Shown in pieces: positions 1 to 8,113 of a DNA stretch of 64,000 bases. Source of the DNA: Burkholderiales bacterium (GTDB taxonomy: Bacteria; Pseudomonadota; Gammaproteobacteria; Burkholderiales; Burkholderiaceae_A); the NCBI GenBank assembly GCA_027486725.1, contig JAIXOP010000013.1:1-64000 (forward strand). The letters run 5' to 3'. How positions within the stretch are numbered: position 1 is the first letter of the stretch; the number at the start of each line of letters is the position of its first letter. The notes under the pieces are model-generated. The model ran no database searches. It saw only the letters and a list, made by a program, of their open reading frames with translations, and was not told the DNA's origin. The position numbers and the translations under genes were made by a program.

Positions 1-299
1 AGGATCTCGTTCTCCAGCGTCTTTTTGCCAAGCACCCGCTCGAGCTCCCGGATCCGGCGCTTGAGCTCTCTGACCTCCGAAGCAGCCACCACATCGTCGT
101 CTGCTTGGATTGCCTGCTTACCGCCTTCTGCCATGCGCCTTCTCCAGTTAAAGAGCAGGCTGGGAGAAATACCATACTTGCGTGCCACGAACGAGACCGA
201 ACGGCCTGGCTCATTGCTCTCGCGCACCGCCTCGAGCTTCTCCACCACCGAATACCTCCGGCGGCGCTGCACTTCGGTCACAACAGAAATCGACTCCAT
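1..299 (-). CDS. IS3-family transposase OrfA (partial)
   Basis: This is the DNA-binding subunit of an IS3/IS2-type transposase. It is not in the ORF track because it runs off the left edge. The reading frame begins ATG at 299 behind an AGGAG (spacing 4) and gives about 99 residues starting MESISVVTEVQRRRRYSVVE. It carries a HTH_Tnp_1-type helix-turn-helix (VARKYGISPSLLFNWRRRM, about 38-56) followed by a leucine-zipper-like segment (VRELKRRIRELERVLGKKTL, about 76-95), the usual OrfA layout. An AAAAAG run in the zipper codons recalls the A-rich slippery site used for OrfA-OrfB frameshifting in this family, but orfB is not visible. The 3' end is missing. Confidence 0.85.
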   Translation of the reverse strand, partial: MESISVVTEVQRRRRYSVVEKLEAVRESNEPGRSVSFVARKYGISPSLLFNWRRRMAEGGKQAIQADDDVVAASEVRELKRRIRELERVLGKKTLENEI

Positions 300-387
300 A
301 TCACTCCTAAGACATAGTCATAAGCCTAGACGTATGCCTAGGCGTTACTCAAAAGCACTATGTCCGGTCGAAATGGGGGCTGCTCCA
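1..387 (-). mobile_element. IS2-subgroup IS3-family insertion sequence, left end, truncated by window
   Basis: On the minus strand the element begins at 387 with TGGAGCAGCCCCCATTTCGA, which resembles the terminal repeat of IS2-type elements (TGGA, then a GCCCC block). About 90 bp inside it is the start of an orfA transposase. The segment between the end and orfA holds a CCTAGG-containing palindrome (about 324-345), a plausible site for the IS promoter or transposase binding. The rest of the element (end of orfA, orfB, right end) lies outside the window, so I cannot say whether it is intact. Target-site duplication cannot be tested. Confidence 0.75.
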
Positions 388-473
388 ATCTGCTCATTCC
401 ATCATGGGGGCGACGGACAGGCGAGCCCGCCCTGAAGCGGTGCCCAAAGGCGGCGCAACGCCCGGAGCAGACA

Positions 474-1547
474 TCAAGAGATGTGCAGGGTGCCTGAGCC
501 CGGAAGCCGCTCAATCAGGCCGGCCCCAGCCAGCTTTGATGGGGTGTAGGCGCCACCCTCGGGCTTGTGCTCGAGCACATGGGCCACCATGGCGAGCGAC
601 CCGGTCACGGTGAGGGCATAGCCGTTGGCGGTCTGGATGCGGGCCGTGCGGACATCGCCGCGGGCATTGGTCACCTCACCCCAGACCAGGGTGGTGAGCT
701 TCTCGCGGGCCGTCTCGTCGGGGCCGCGCACCGACTTGGCGATGCGGGACTTCAAGAACGATTGCACGAGGCCCAGGCCCAGCAGGGGGCGCACCCAGTT
801 GGCCTTGCGGGTGGCCGAGATGAGCTTGGGCGGCGCAGAGATGAAGACCTCGATGTTGGGAATGCCCGTGGAGTGAAAGGCCGTCGAGACATCGCCCCAG
901 GGGATGGTCATGGCCGAGCGGGGGCCTGCACCGAAATCGATGGAACGGGTCTTGTAAGCCAGGGGGACGGTCGTGATAACCCCATTGCGGCGAACCTTGC
1001 CGCCCTTGGCCAGGCCCTCGACCGAGGTCTTGGCCGTGCCGGGCGAGAGGCCCGAACCGGTGGCAAACCCCAGCGCCAGGTGCGTGGCGTCGGGCAAGGC
1101 TGCCTTTAGAGCAGCGGCGACACAGTCGGTGGGAATGACATCGAAACCAACCCCAGGACAGAGCACCACGCCCTTGGCCTTGGCATGCCCGCCCAGGCTC
1201 TGTGCCCGCTCGAAGACCTCGATCTCGCCAGTGATGTCGAGGTAGTGCACCCCGGCGCTCAGGCAGGCCTGCATCATGGGCTCGGCCGTGGCCGAAAAAG
1301 GACCCGCGCAATTCAAGACCAGCGAGTGCCCTGCGATGTGTTTGACCAGGGCCTGCGGGTCGTCGAGCCCGAAGACTTGGATGGGCAGTCCCAGCTCGCG
1401 GCCCAGGGCCTCGATGCGGGCAGCACCCCGGCCGGCGATGGTGGGGCGCAGGCCCCGGGCCACGGCCTCGCGGGCAATGAGCTCGCCGGTATAGCCGTTG
1501 GCGCCGTAGATGAGGAAGTTGGAAGCGGTCGGGAAAGAGTTGCTCAC
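474..1547 (-). CDS. Saccharopine dehydrogenase-like NADP-binding oxidoreductase
   Basis: Predicted soluble 357-aa oxidoreductase of the saccharopine-dehydrogenase/trans-acting enoyl reductase superfamily. The N-terminus has a Rossmann nucleotide-binding motif (LIYGANGYTGELIAREAV, about 12-29). Further family-like stretches are VLNCAGPF (about 77-84) and GVHYLDITGE (about 98-107). Members are annotated both as saccharopine dehydrogenases and as accessory enoyl reductases, and the substrate cannot be read from sequence. A true lysine-pathway role is not supported by the neighbours. It is divergent from pgi, with 72 bp between the starts, and its 3' end is about 85 bp from the IS end. Confidence 0.75.
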   Translation of the reverse strand: MSNSFPTASNFLIYGANGYTGELIAREAVARGLRPTIAGRGAARIEALGRELGLPIQVFGLDDPQALVKHIAGHSLVLNCAGPFSATAEPMMQACLSAGVHYLDITGEIEVFERAQSLGGHAKAKGVVLCPGVGFDVIPTDCVAAALKAALPDATHLALGFATGSGLSPGTAKTSVEGLAKGGKVRRNGVITTVPLAYKTRSIDFGAGPRSAMTIPWGDVSTAFHSTGIPNIEVFISAPPKLISATRKANWVRPLLGLGLVQSFLKSRIAKSVRGPDETAREKLTTLVWGEVTNARGDVRTARIQTANGYALTVTGSLAMVAHVLEHKPEGGAYTPSKLAGAGLIERLPGSGTLHIS

Positions 1548-1619
1548 AGCGTTGCCCCTTGGGTTTCACGGAATCGCTGTGAGACTATCACTTCCAATTC
1601 CGACCGTCCCCCGCACCCC

Positions 1620-3203
1620 ATGGATCCAAAACCGACCCAGCTCGCCGCCTGGAAACGCATTCAAGGATTGACCGAAGAGGCCGCACAGGAACATCTGCGC
1701 CACCTCCTGCGCGACCCGGACCGAGCCCGGTGGACCCGAGTTGAGGCTGCTGGACTCCAGCTCGACTTTTCTCACCAAAAGGTCAATCCAGCGATCCTGG
1801 AGCAGCTGACTGCTCTGGCCGACGAGGCGGGTGTTTTTGAGCGCAGGGCGTCCCTGTTTGCCGGCGAACCCATCAACACCACCGAGGGTCGGCCCGCCCT
1901 GCACCCCGCTCTGCGGGGGCAGGGTCAAGCACATCCTCCCTGGGGCCAACACATCCAGGCGGAGGTCGACGTTGAGCTTGAGCGCTGTCTGGCCTTTGCC
2001 TCAACGGTGAGGGCCCGCGAACTGCTTGGGTGGTCGGACAAACCCATCGACACGGTGATCAATCTTGGGATTGGGGGCTCGGACCTGGGTCCACGCATGG
2101 TGAGTGAGGCCATGGCGTGTTCGCCCGCCGTCCGGCCGTTGCCACAGCACCCGACCGTGCACTACGTGTCAAATCCCGATGGCTGGGCCTTGGCCCACGT
2201 CCTGCGGCAATGCGCAGCCGATCGCACGCTGTTGATCGTGCAGAGCAAATCGTTCACGACCCAGGAAACGCTCACACTCTTTGCCTCGGTTCGACGGTGG
2301 TTCTTGGACTCGGGCTGCCCGGAGGAGTGCATCGGTCGGCATGTTGCAGCCGTCACGGCCAATCCCTCGAAGGCCGAGGCCCACGGCATCGCCCGCGACA
2401 AGACCTTCCACTTCTGGGAATGGGTGGGCGGCCGCTACTCGGTCTGGTCGGCGATTGGTCTTCCTGCCATGATTTCGGCGGGCCCCGAGGCCTTCCGAGA
2501 ATTTCTCGCCGGTGGTGCCGCCATGGACCAGCACTTCCAGACTGCGCCTCCAGCCCAGAACATCCCGCTGCTGCTGGGCCTGCTGGGCGTGTGGAATCGA
2601 AACTTTCTGCGCACCCCAACCCACCACATCGCCGCCTATGCCTACGGGCTCCAGAGATTCACCGCCTTCATTCAACAGATGGATATGGAGTCGAACGGAA
2701 AGCGGGTCCACCTCGACGGCAGTCCCATCGGCGTGCTCACCGGCCCCATCGTTTGGGGCGGTCTGGGCATTGACGGTCAGCATGCCTATTTCCAATTGCT
2801 GCACCAAGGAACGCACCCGAGCAGCATCGACTTCATTGGTGTTCAGTCCCTGGGTTCTCCCCTGCCACTGGGCGGCGACCATGACCATGTGGTGGCCATC
2901 AACTTCCAAGCCCAGCAAGACGCGCTTGCCCTGGGCCGGACCCATGCCGAGACGCTGGCACTGCTGCGCGAGCAGGGCATGGCGGAGGACGATGCAGTGC
3001 GGCTCGCCCCGCACCGGGTTTTTGATGGCGATGTGCCATCGCTCGCCATCACAATGAAGCAGCTGACTCCCCAAGCCTTGGGGGCACTCGTCGCCGCCTA
3101 CGAGCACAAGGTCTTCGTGCAGTCGGTGGTCTGGAACATCAACGCCTATGACCAGTGGGGCGTTGAACTGGGCAAAACCATGGCGAAAGCACTGGAACCG
3201 TGA
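1620..3203 (+). CDS. pgi: Glucose-6-phosphate isomerase
   Basis: Cytosolic phosphoglucose isomerase interconverting glucose-6-phosphate and fructose-6-phosphate. The ORF is open upstream, but the family N-terminus begins at ATG 1620 (MDPKPTQLAAWKRIQ), giving 527 aa against about 545 for the family. Visible landmarks are the SIS phosphate-binding loop NLGIGGSDLG (about 148-157), PGI signature 1 WVGGRYSVWSAIG (about 268-280), the catalytic region MESNGK (about 357), HQGTH (about 395) and signature 2 VVWNINAYDQWGVELGK near the C-terminus. The TGA stop overlaps the GTG start of ppc in GTGA, so the two genes are very likely translationally coupled. Confidence 0.96.
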   Translation: MDPKPTQLAAWKRIQGLTEEAAQEHLRHLLRDPDRARWTRVEAAGLQLDFSHQKVNPAILEQLTALADEAGVFERRASLFAGEPINTTEGRPALHPALRGQGQAHPPWGQHIQAEVDVELERCLAFASTVRARELLGWSDKPIDTVINLGIGGSDLGPRMVSEAMACSPAVRPLPQHPTVHYVSNPDGWALAHVLRQCAADRTLLIVQSKSFTTQETLTLFASVRRWFLDSGCPEECIGRHVAAVTANPSKAEAHGIARDKTFHFWEWVGGRYSVWSAIGLPAMISAGPEAFREFLAGGAAMDQHFQTAPPAQNIPLLLGLLGVWNRNFLRTPTHHIAAYAYGLQRFTAFIQQMDMESNGKRVHLDGSPIGVLTGPIVWGGLGIDGQHAYFQLLHQGTHPSSIDFIGVQSLGSPLPLGGDHDHVVAINFQAQQDALALGRTHAETLALLREQGMAEDDAVRLAPHRVFDGDVPSLAITMKQLTPQALGALVAAYEHKVFVQSVVWNINAYDQWGVELGKTMAKALEP

Positions 3204-6004
3204 GCACCGAAGCCCCCCTCATCTCCGACATCCGTCTGCTCGGCCGCCTATTGGGCGAGGTCATTCGGGAGCACGAGGGCGAGACGGTCTACCAGCGCAT
3301 TGAAGGCCTGCGGCAGGCCGCAGTCGAGGCCCGGCGCAGCACCGAGGTCTGGAGCCTCGAGACGGCCGAGGCCCTGGCAGCGCTCAACGAAGATGAGATG
3401 CTGCATGTCATTCGAGCCTTCACCTACTTCAGCCATCTCGCCAATCTCGCCGAAGATCAACACACCCTGCGCCGACGGCTGGCCCACGACCGAGACGGCT
3501 CAAGCCAGCCCGGTGGGCTGCACGACGCCGTGGAGAAACTCGCAGGCCAGGGGCTGACCACCGCCCAGATCGCCGCCAGTCTGGAGCAGACCCTGGTGGT
3601 CCCCGTGCTCACGGCCCACCCCACCGAGGTCCAGCGCAAAAGCATTCTGGATGCAGAGCGCGCCATCGCCGGACTGCTGGCCCAGCGCGATGTGCTTCGC
3701 CTTCAGCTTGGAGCCCTGGTGGATGAGCCCTCGGCCAGCCACACTGCGGTGCGCGACAACACCCTGGCCATCCGCTCCCGCATCGCCCAGCTCTGGGGGA
3801 CTCGCCTGCTGCGCTTCACCAAGCTCTCGGTGCGCGATGAGATAGAGACCTCCCTGTCGTACTTCGAACTCACCTTCCTGCGGGAGGTGCCCGAGCTGCT
3901 CAAGCGCACCGAGTCTCTGCTCGGCGAGCGCATTCAAGAAGCCTTCGTTCATATGGGGCAGTGGGTGGGCGGCGATCGGGACGGCAATCCCAATGTGAAT
4001 GCTGAAACGCTTCGGCTTGCCATGTCCCGCCAGTCGGAAATGGTGCTGCGCCACTACCTCACCGAGGTCCATCGCCTGGGCGGTGAGCTCTCGCTCTCGA
4101 CCATGCTGGTGGGCGAGCATCCCGGGCTCTCTGCCCTGGCACAGGCCTCCAACGACCACAACGAGCACCGCCAAGACGAGCCCTTTCGCCGTGCCCTGAT
4201 TGGAATCTACGCCCGACTCTCAGGAACCCTCGAGGCCCTGACCCAGACCCAGGCCATGCGCCATGCCGTCGCCCCCGGCAAGCCCTATGCCTCGGCCGAT
4301 GAGCTCTTGGCCGACCTCACCATCTTGGGCGATGCCCTTCGGGCCTTGGGCTTTGGCGGCCTGGCCGATGAGCGGCTGGCCTCGCTGCATTGGGCGGTTC
4401 GGGCCTTTGGCTTTCACATGGCCAGCATCGACCTGCGACAGAGTTCGGACCAGCACGAGTTGGTGGTGGCAGAGCTCATGAAGGTGGCGATGGTCTGCCC
4501 ACACTACTGCGACTTGGATGAGTCCGAAAAGCGCGACGTCCTCTTGGATTGCCTGAGCGATCCTCGGCCTTTGCGCATTCCCCGACACACCTACACCGAG
4601 CTCGCCGCCAAAGAGCTGGCCATCCTCGATGCGGCCCGCGAGCTGCGGCAGGCCCTGGGTCCGAGATCCATCCGCCACAGCATCATCAGCCACACCGAGT
4701 CGGTCAGCGACCTTCTGGAACTCCTGCTGCTTCAGAAGGAGGCTGGTCTGCTGACGGGTACTCTGACAGACCCAGAGAGTCGCCTATCGCTGATCGCCGT
4801 TCCCCTCTTCGAAACGATTGAGGATCTGCAGCAGGCGGCCGACATCATGCTCGAGCTCTATGCCCTGCCCGGCATCGCTGAGCTGGTCGCCCGCAGCGGA
4901 GGTGAACAGGAAATCATGCTGGGCTACTCCGACAGCAACAAAGATGGCGGCATCTTGATGAGCACCTGGTCGCTCTACCAGACCGAGGTTCGACTCCAAG
5001 AGGAACTGGCTCCGCGGCTGGCTCAGCACCAGATTCGGCTTCGGCTATTCCACGGCCGCGGCGGCACCGTGGGGCGCGGCGGCGGCCCCAGCCACCAGGC
5101 CATCCTCGCCCAGCCCCCCGGCACTGTGAATGGGCAGATTCGACTCACCGAGCAGGGTGAGGTGATTGGCGCCAAATATGCCAACCCCGAGATCGGTCGG
5201 CGCAATCTGGAGACCCTCTTGGCGGCGACCCTCGAGGCGACGCTGCGTCGTGACAGTCCAGCGCCCAGCGATGAGTTTCTCGATGCGGCCGACCTGCTCG
5301 CGCGCTTTAGCCATCGCGCCTACCGCGAGATGGTCTACGAAACCCCGGGCTTTCGCGACTTCTTCTTTGAAGCGACCCCGCTGCGGGAGATCATGGAGCT
5401 CAACATCGGCTCACGCCCTGCCAGCCGGCCCAAGCCGGGCCGGACTCAGCTCAACATCGAGGACCTGCGCGCCATTCCATGGGGGTTCAGCTGGGGACAG
5501 AGCCGCTGGGCAGCCCCTGGATGGCTGGGGTTTGGATCGGCCGTGCATCGCTTCGTGCACGAGCACCCTCAGCTCACGCCACAGGGGGCCACCGACCTTC
5601 TGGTCGAGATGGCGCAACGATGGCCCTTCTTCTCTGTGATCCTGGCCAACATCGATATGGTGTTGGCCAAAACCGATCCAGCCATTGCCCGGGGCTATGC
5701 CACGCTGGTGCGCGACCCCGAGGTTCGGGAGCGCATCCTGGCCCTGCTCGAATCCGAATGGGAAAAGACCCGCGAGGCTCTGCAGCGCATCACCGGCAAG
5801 GCCGAGCGCCTCGCCGACAACCCGACCCTGGCTCGATCCATTCGACATCGCTTTCCCTACATCGATCCCCTGCACCTGCTGCAGCTCGAGCTCATCCGGC
5901 GCAGCCGCAGCGGCCAGACGCCCCGCACGGCCGAGGACCGCACCAAGCGCGGCATTCACATCAGCATCAACGGCATCGCCACAGCCCTGCGCAACACCGG
6001 CTAG
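3200..6004 (+). CDS. ppc: Phosphoenolpyruvate carboxylase
   Basis: Anaplerotic enzyme that carboxylates phosphoenolpyruvate to oxaloacetate. It is 934 aa (the family is usually 880-950). Catalytic signatures are TAHPTEVQRKS with the essential His (about 138-148), VGGDRDGNPNV (about 257-267), GYSDSNKDGG (about 575) and the glycine-rich loop HGRGGTVGRGGGP (about 618-630). The C-terminus reads TALRNTG, matching the conserved family end. The start is GTG at 3200 inside the pgi stop (GTGA). At its 3' end it converges on the peroxiredoxin-like gene, and both TAG stops share the CTAG at 6001-6004. Pairing with pgi suggests joint control of the upper glycolysis/anaplerosis branch, which is inference. 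Confidence 0.97.
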   Translation: MSTEAPLISDIRLLGRLLGEVIREHEGETVYQRIEGLRQAAVEARRSTEVWSLETAEALAALNEDEMLHVIRAFTYFSHLANLAEDQHTLRRRLAHDRDGSSQPGGLHDAVEKLAGQGLTTAQIAASLEQTLVVPVLTAHPTEVQRKSILDAERAIAGLLAQRDVLRLQLGALVDEPSASHTAVRDNTLAIRSRIAQLWGTRLLRFTKLSVRDEIETSLSYFELTFLREVPELLKRTESLLGERIQEAFVHMGQWVGGDRDGNPNVNAETLRLAMSRQSEMVLRHYLTEVHRLGGELSLSTMLVGEHPGLSALAQASNDHNEHRQDEPFRRALIGIYARLSGTLEALTQTQAMRHAVAPGKPYASADELLADLTILGDALRALGFGGLADERLASLHWAVRAFGFHMASIDLRQSSDQHELVVAELMKVAMVCPHYCDLDESEKRDVLLDCLSDPRPLRIPRHTYTELAAKELAILDAARELRQALGPRSIRHSIISHTESVSDLLELLLLQKEAGLLTGTLTDPESRLSLIAVPLFETIEDLQQAADIMLELYALPGIAELVARSGGEQEIMLGYSDSNKDGGILMSTWSLYQTEVRLQEELAPRLAQHQIRLRLFHGRGGTVGRGGGPSHQAILAQPPGTVNGQIRLTEQGEVIGAKYANPEIGRRNLETLLAATLEATLRRDSPAPSDEFLDAADLLARFSHRAYREMVYETPGFRDFFFEATPLREIMELNIGSRPASRPKPGRTQLNIEDLRAIPWGFSWGQSRWAAPGWLGFGSAVHRFVHEHPQLTPQGATDLLVEMAQRWPFFSVILANIDMVLAKTDPAIARGYATLVRDPEVRERILALLESEWEKTREALQRITGKAERLADNPTLARSIRHRFPYIDPLHLLQLELIRRSRSGQTPRTAEDRTKRGIHISINGIATALRNTG

Positions 6005-6930
6005 AACGGCGGCGGCTCATGACGCGCCTCATGCCGAGCATCATGACGCGCCTCATCCAGCACGATGGGCGCCCGGAGCGCCTGCTGATGCTCGTCCCAA
6101 GCTTCTAGGAATCGATTCGGGTGCGGTCGCGCCCGATAGTGGTCGGTCTCGTCGAGCCAGAGAATCCGATGTTGGGCGTCGGTGAGCAGAACGGTGGGCA
6201 GCACGGCGTCGGCCGGGTAGCCCAAGGCCTGCAGGCCCGCCGGCAGGGCTGCTGGAGCATCAATGCCCCACTGCCGGGCAAGCACGCCCCCCTCATCGAC
6301 ATAGAACTCCAGGGGCACCGAGAACCGACGCGCCAGGGCTGCGGTTTTGTCGGCCGGCTGCGGACTGATGAAGACCATGCGCAGCCCGCGGGCTTCCAGT
6401 GTCTGATAACCGCGAGCAATCTCCTGGATTTGGGCCATGCAGAGTGGGCACCAATTTCCGCGATAGAAGAGCACGACCAGCGGACCCTGAAGCTCCGCCA
6501 AGGCGATCCGACTGCCGTCGGGTCGCATCAGTTGAGCGGAAGGCAGAGGCTCTCCAACCCTCAAGCGGCTAGCCCGTGGCCCCAGCAGCGAATACCAGAA
6601 CTCGTAGGCGCCGTAGCCCAGCCAGCCCAGGCCAGCGACATAGAGCAAGGGAAGCACCGCGATCGAGTGGGCGGCCGAGAGCATCATCAACAGCGCGGCA
6701 ATGAGCTGGGCGGTGAAGACCAGCGTCAGCACCCGCGTGGTTCGGGGCTGGGGATGGGTGTAGAGGCCGATGAAGAAGAGGCCCAGCGGCGCCAGCGAGA
6801 CCGCAGCGCCCCACCAGGCCAGCGCGTTGAAGCTCTCGTCGCGCTCGACAAAAAAGAGCATTCCAGCGGTGTGGGCGAGGGCCGCAAGCACGGCGGGGAC
6901 ATAGGCACTGATGAAGATGGATTTCAACAT
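6001..6930 (-). CDS. Membrane-anchored peroxiredoxin-like (AhpC/TSA) protein
   Basis: A 309-aa protein with two parts. Residues about 5-108 form four predicted transmembrane segments. Residues about 122-285 are a thioredoxin-fold AhpC/TSA-type domain with the active-site stretch FYRGNWCPLCMAQIQEI (CPLC at 161-164). A CxxC here is more like redox-active peroxiredoxin/thioredoxin relatives than classical Prx (PxxxTxxC). The C-terminus carries an odd charged repeat (DEARHDARHEARHE), encoded by a 16-bp DNA repeat. The likely role is membrane-tethered thiol/peroxide reduction; the substrate is unknown. ATG 6930 lies 25 bp from tRNA-Arg on the other strand. The stop overlaps the ppc stop. Confidence 0.7.
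   Translation of the reverse strand: MLKSIFISAYVPAVLAALAHTAGMLFFVERDESFNALAWWGAAVSLAPLGLFFIGLYTHPQPRTTRVLTLVFTAQLIAALLMMLSAAHSIAVLPLLYVAGLGWLGYGAYEFWYSLLGPRASRLRVGEPLPSAQLMRPDGSRIALAELQGPLVVLFYRGNWCPLCMAQIQEIARGYQTLEARGLRMVFISPQPADKTAALARRFSVPLEFYVDEGGVLARQWGIDAPAALPAGLQALGYPADAVLPTVLLTDAQHRILWLDETDHYRARPHPNRFLEAWDEHQQALRAPIVLDEARHDARHEARHEPPPF
6017..6056. repeat. 16-bp direct repeat inside the peroxiredoxin-like gene
   Basis: TCATGACGCGCCTCAT occurs at 6017-6032 and again at 6041-6056, 24 bp apart, so exactly eight codons. It encodes the repeated EARH units at the C-terminus of the peroxiredoxin-like protein. Length variation between strains would be expected at such a repeat. Confidence 0.7.
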
Positions 6931-6955
6931 GGGTGAGATAATCGCCCAAAACAGG

Positions 6956-7031
6956 GTCGCCGTAGCTCAGTGGATAGAGCATCTCCCTCCTAAGGAGAGG
7001 GTCGCAGGTTCGATTCCTGCCGGCGACGCCA
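6956..7031 (+). tRNA. tRNA-Arg (anticodon CCT)
   Basis: A 76-nt cloverleaf with acceptor stem GTCGCCG/CGGCGAC, D-arm GCTC-AGTGGATA-GAGC, anticodon stem TCTCC/GGAGA with loop CTCCTAA, and T-arm with GGTTCGATTCC. The discriminator is G and CCA is encoded. The anticodon CCT (6989-6991) reads AGG, a rare arginine codon in GC-rich genomes. A GATAAT (6937-6942) upstream is a possible -10 element. No terminator follows, and the panE-like ATG is only 19 nt downstream, so a joint transcript is possible. Confidence 0.97.
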
Positions 7032-7050
7032 TCCGCCCCAGGCCCCGCCC

Positions 7051-8109
7051 ATGCGCGAACACTCCGCCCCACCCCACTCCAGCCCGCCCAGCGCCACACC
7101 CATCACCATCTTTGGGGCCGGCAGCATTGGGGCACACATCGGGACACGACTGGCAGCCACCGGCGCATCCGTGCACCTGATTGGTCGCCCTGCCCTCGCC
7201 CAGGCTGTCGCCGAGGCGGGCCTCCACGCCACCGATCTTCGAGGGCAGGATTGGCGTGTGCCGCCCGGTGCAGTCTCGGTGGCCACCAGCGCGGATGGCC
7301 TGCCCGACCATGGCCTTGTCTTGGTGTGCGTGAAATCGGCCGACACCGCTCAGGCCGCAGCGCAATTGAGCCCTCACCTCGGCGCAGCCCACACCGTCGT
7401 GAGCCTTCAGAACGGCATTCACAACGCCGAGGCCCTGCGCGACGCCCTGCCAGGCATTCGAGTGCTGGGTGGCATGGTTCCCTTCAATGTCGTGGGACTC
7501 TCCGCCAGCCATTTCCACCAGGGATCCGAGGGGCAGATCGATGTTCAGGACGACCCGTGGTGGGCCAGGCCAGACGGAGCGCAGCATCGGCGGGCATTCG
7601 AGCGAGCCGGCCTGCCCCTGCGGCGTCGGGACCGCATGGCCGACGTGCTCTGGTCCAAGCTCATCCTCAACCTCAACAACCCCATCAACGCACTCTCGGG
7701 CCTGCCGCTGCGCGAAGAGCTCTCGCAGCGCGACTTTCGGCGCTGCCTGGCGCTCGCCCAGCGTGAGGCGCTGACACTCATTGCCGAAGCGGGCATTCCC
7801 CTGGCCAAGATCATCGCCATCCCCACCGCCTGGGTCCCGGGAGCCATCTCCGTGCCCGATGCCCTCTTCCGCATCCTCGGGCGCAAGATGCTCGACATCG
7901 ACCCCACGGCCCGCTCGTCCATGTGGGAAGACCTCGAGCGAGGCCGCACCACCGAAATCGACTGGATCAACGGGGAGGTGGTTCGCCTTGCCGATCGTCT
8001 GGGGCGGGCAGCGCCCGTCAATGCCCGCCTTGTGGCGCTCATTCGCGATGCCGAACTCGGCGGACGCCGCCAATGGAGCGGCTCGGAGCTGCTCGCCCAA
8101 TTAAAATAA
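7051..8109 (+). CDS. 2-dehydropantoate 2-reductase family protein (PanE/ApbA-like)
   Basis: Predicted NADPH-dependent reductase, 352 aa, of the ketopantoate reductase family (in the pantothenate pathway, ketopantoate to pantoate). It has a Rossmann motif ITIFGAGSIGAHIG (about 19-32), SLQNGIHNAEAL (about 118-129), the catalytic-lysine stretch LWSKLILNLNNP (about 200-211) and the C-terminal family motif SSMWEDLERGRTTEIDWING. The length is somewhat above E. coli PanE (303), through an N-terminal extension and a long C-terminus, so it may be a paralogue acting on another 2-oxo acid. It follows tRNA-Arg directly and is 4 bp upstream of trhO. Confidence 0.8.
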   Translation: MREHSAPPHSSPPSATPITIFGAGSIGAHIGTRLAATGASVHLIGRPALAQAVAEAGLHATDLRGQDWRVPPGAVSVATSADGLPDHGLVLVCVKSADTAQAAAQLSPHLGAAHTVVSLQNGIHNAEALRDALPGIRVLGGMVPFNVVGLSASHFHQGSEGQIDVQDDPWWARPDGAQHRRAFERAGLPLRRRDRMADVLWSKLILNLNNPINALSGLPLREELSQRDFRRCLALAQREALTLIAEAGIPLAKIIAIPTAWVPGAISVPDALFRILGRKMLDIDPTARSSMWEDLERGRTTEIDWINGEVVRLADRLGRAAPVNARLVALIRDAELGGRRQWSGSELLAQLK

Positions 8110-8113
8110 GGCC

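Noticed and set aside
324-345. GCCTAGACGTATGCCTAGGC palindrome as an attachment site
   Set aside because: It lies inside the IS left end between terminus and orfA, so IS regulatory sequence is the simpler reading.
25-435. 136-aa plus-strand ORF at the left edge
   Set aside because: It is the opposite strand of the IS OrfA gene and crosses the IS end; no support.
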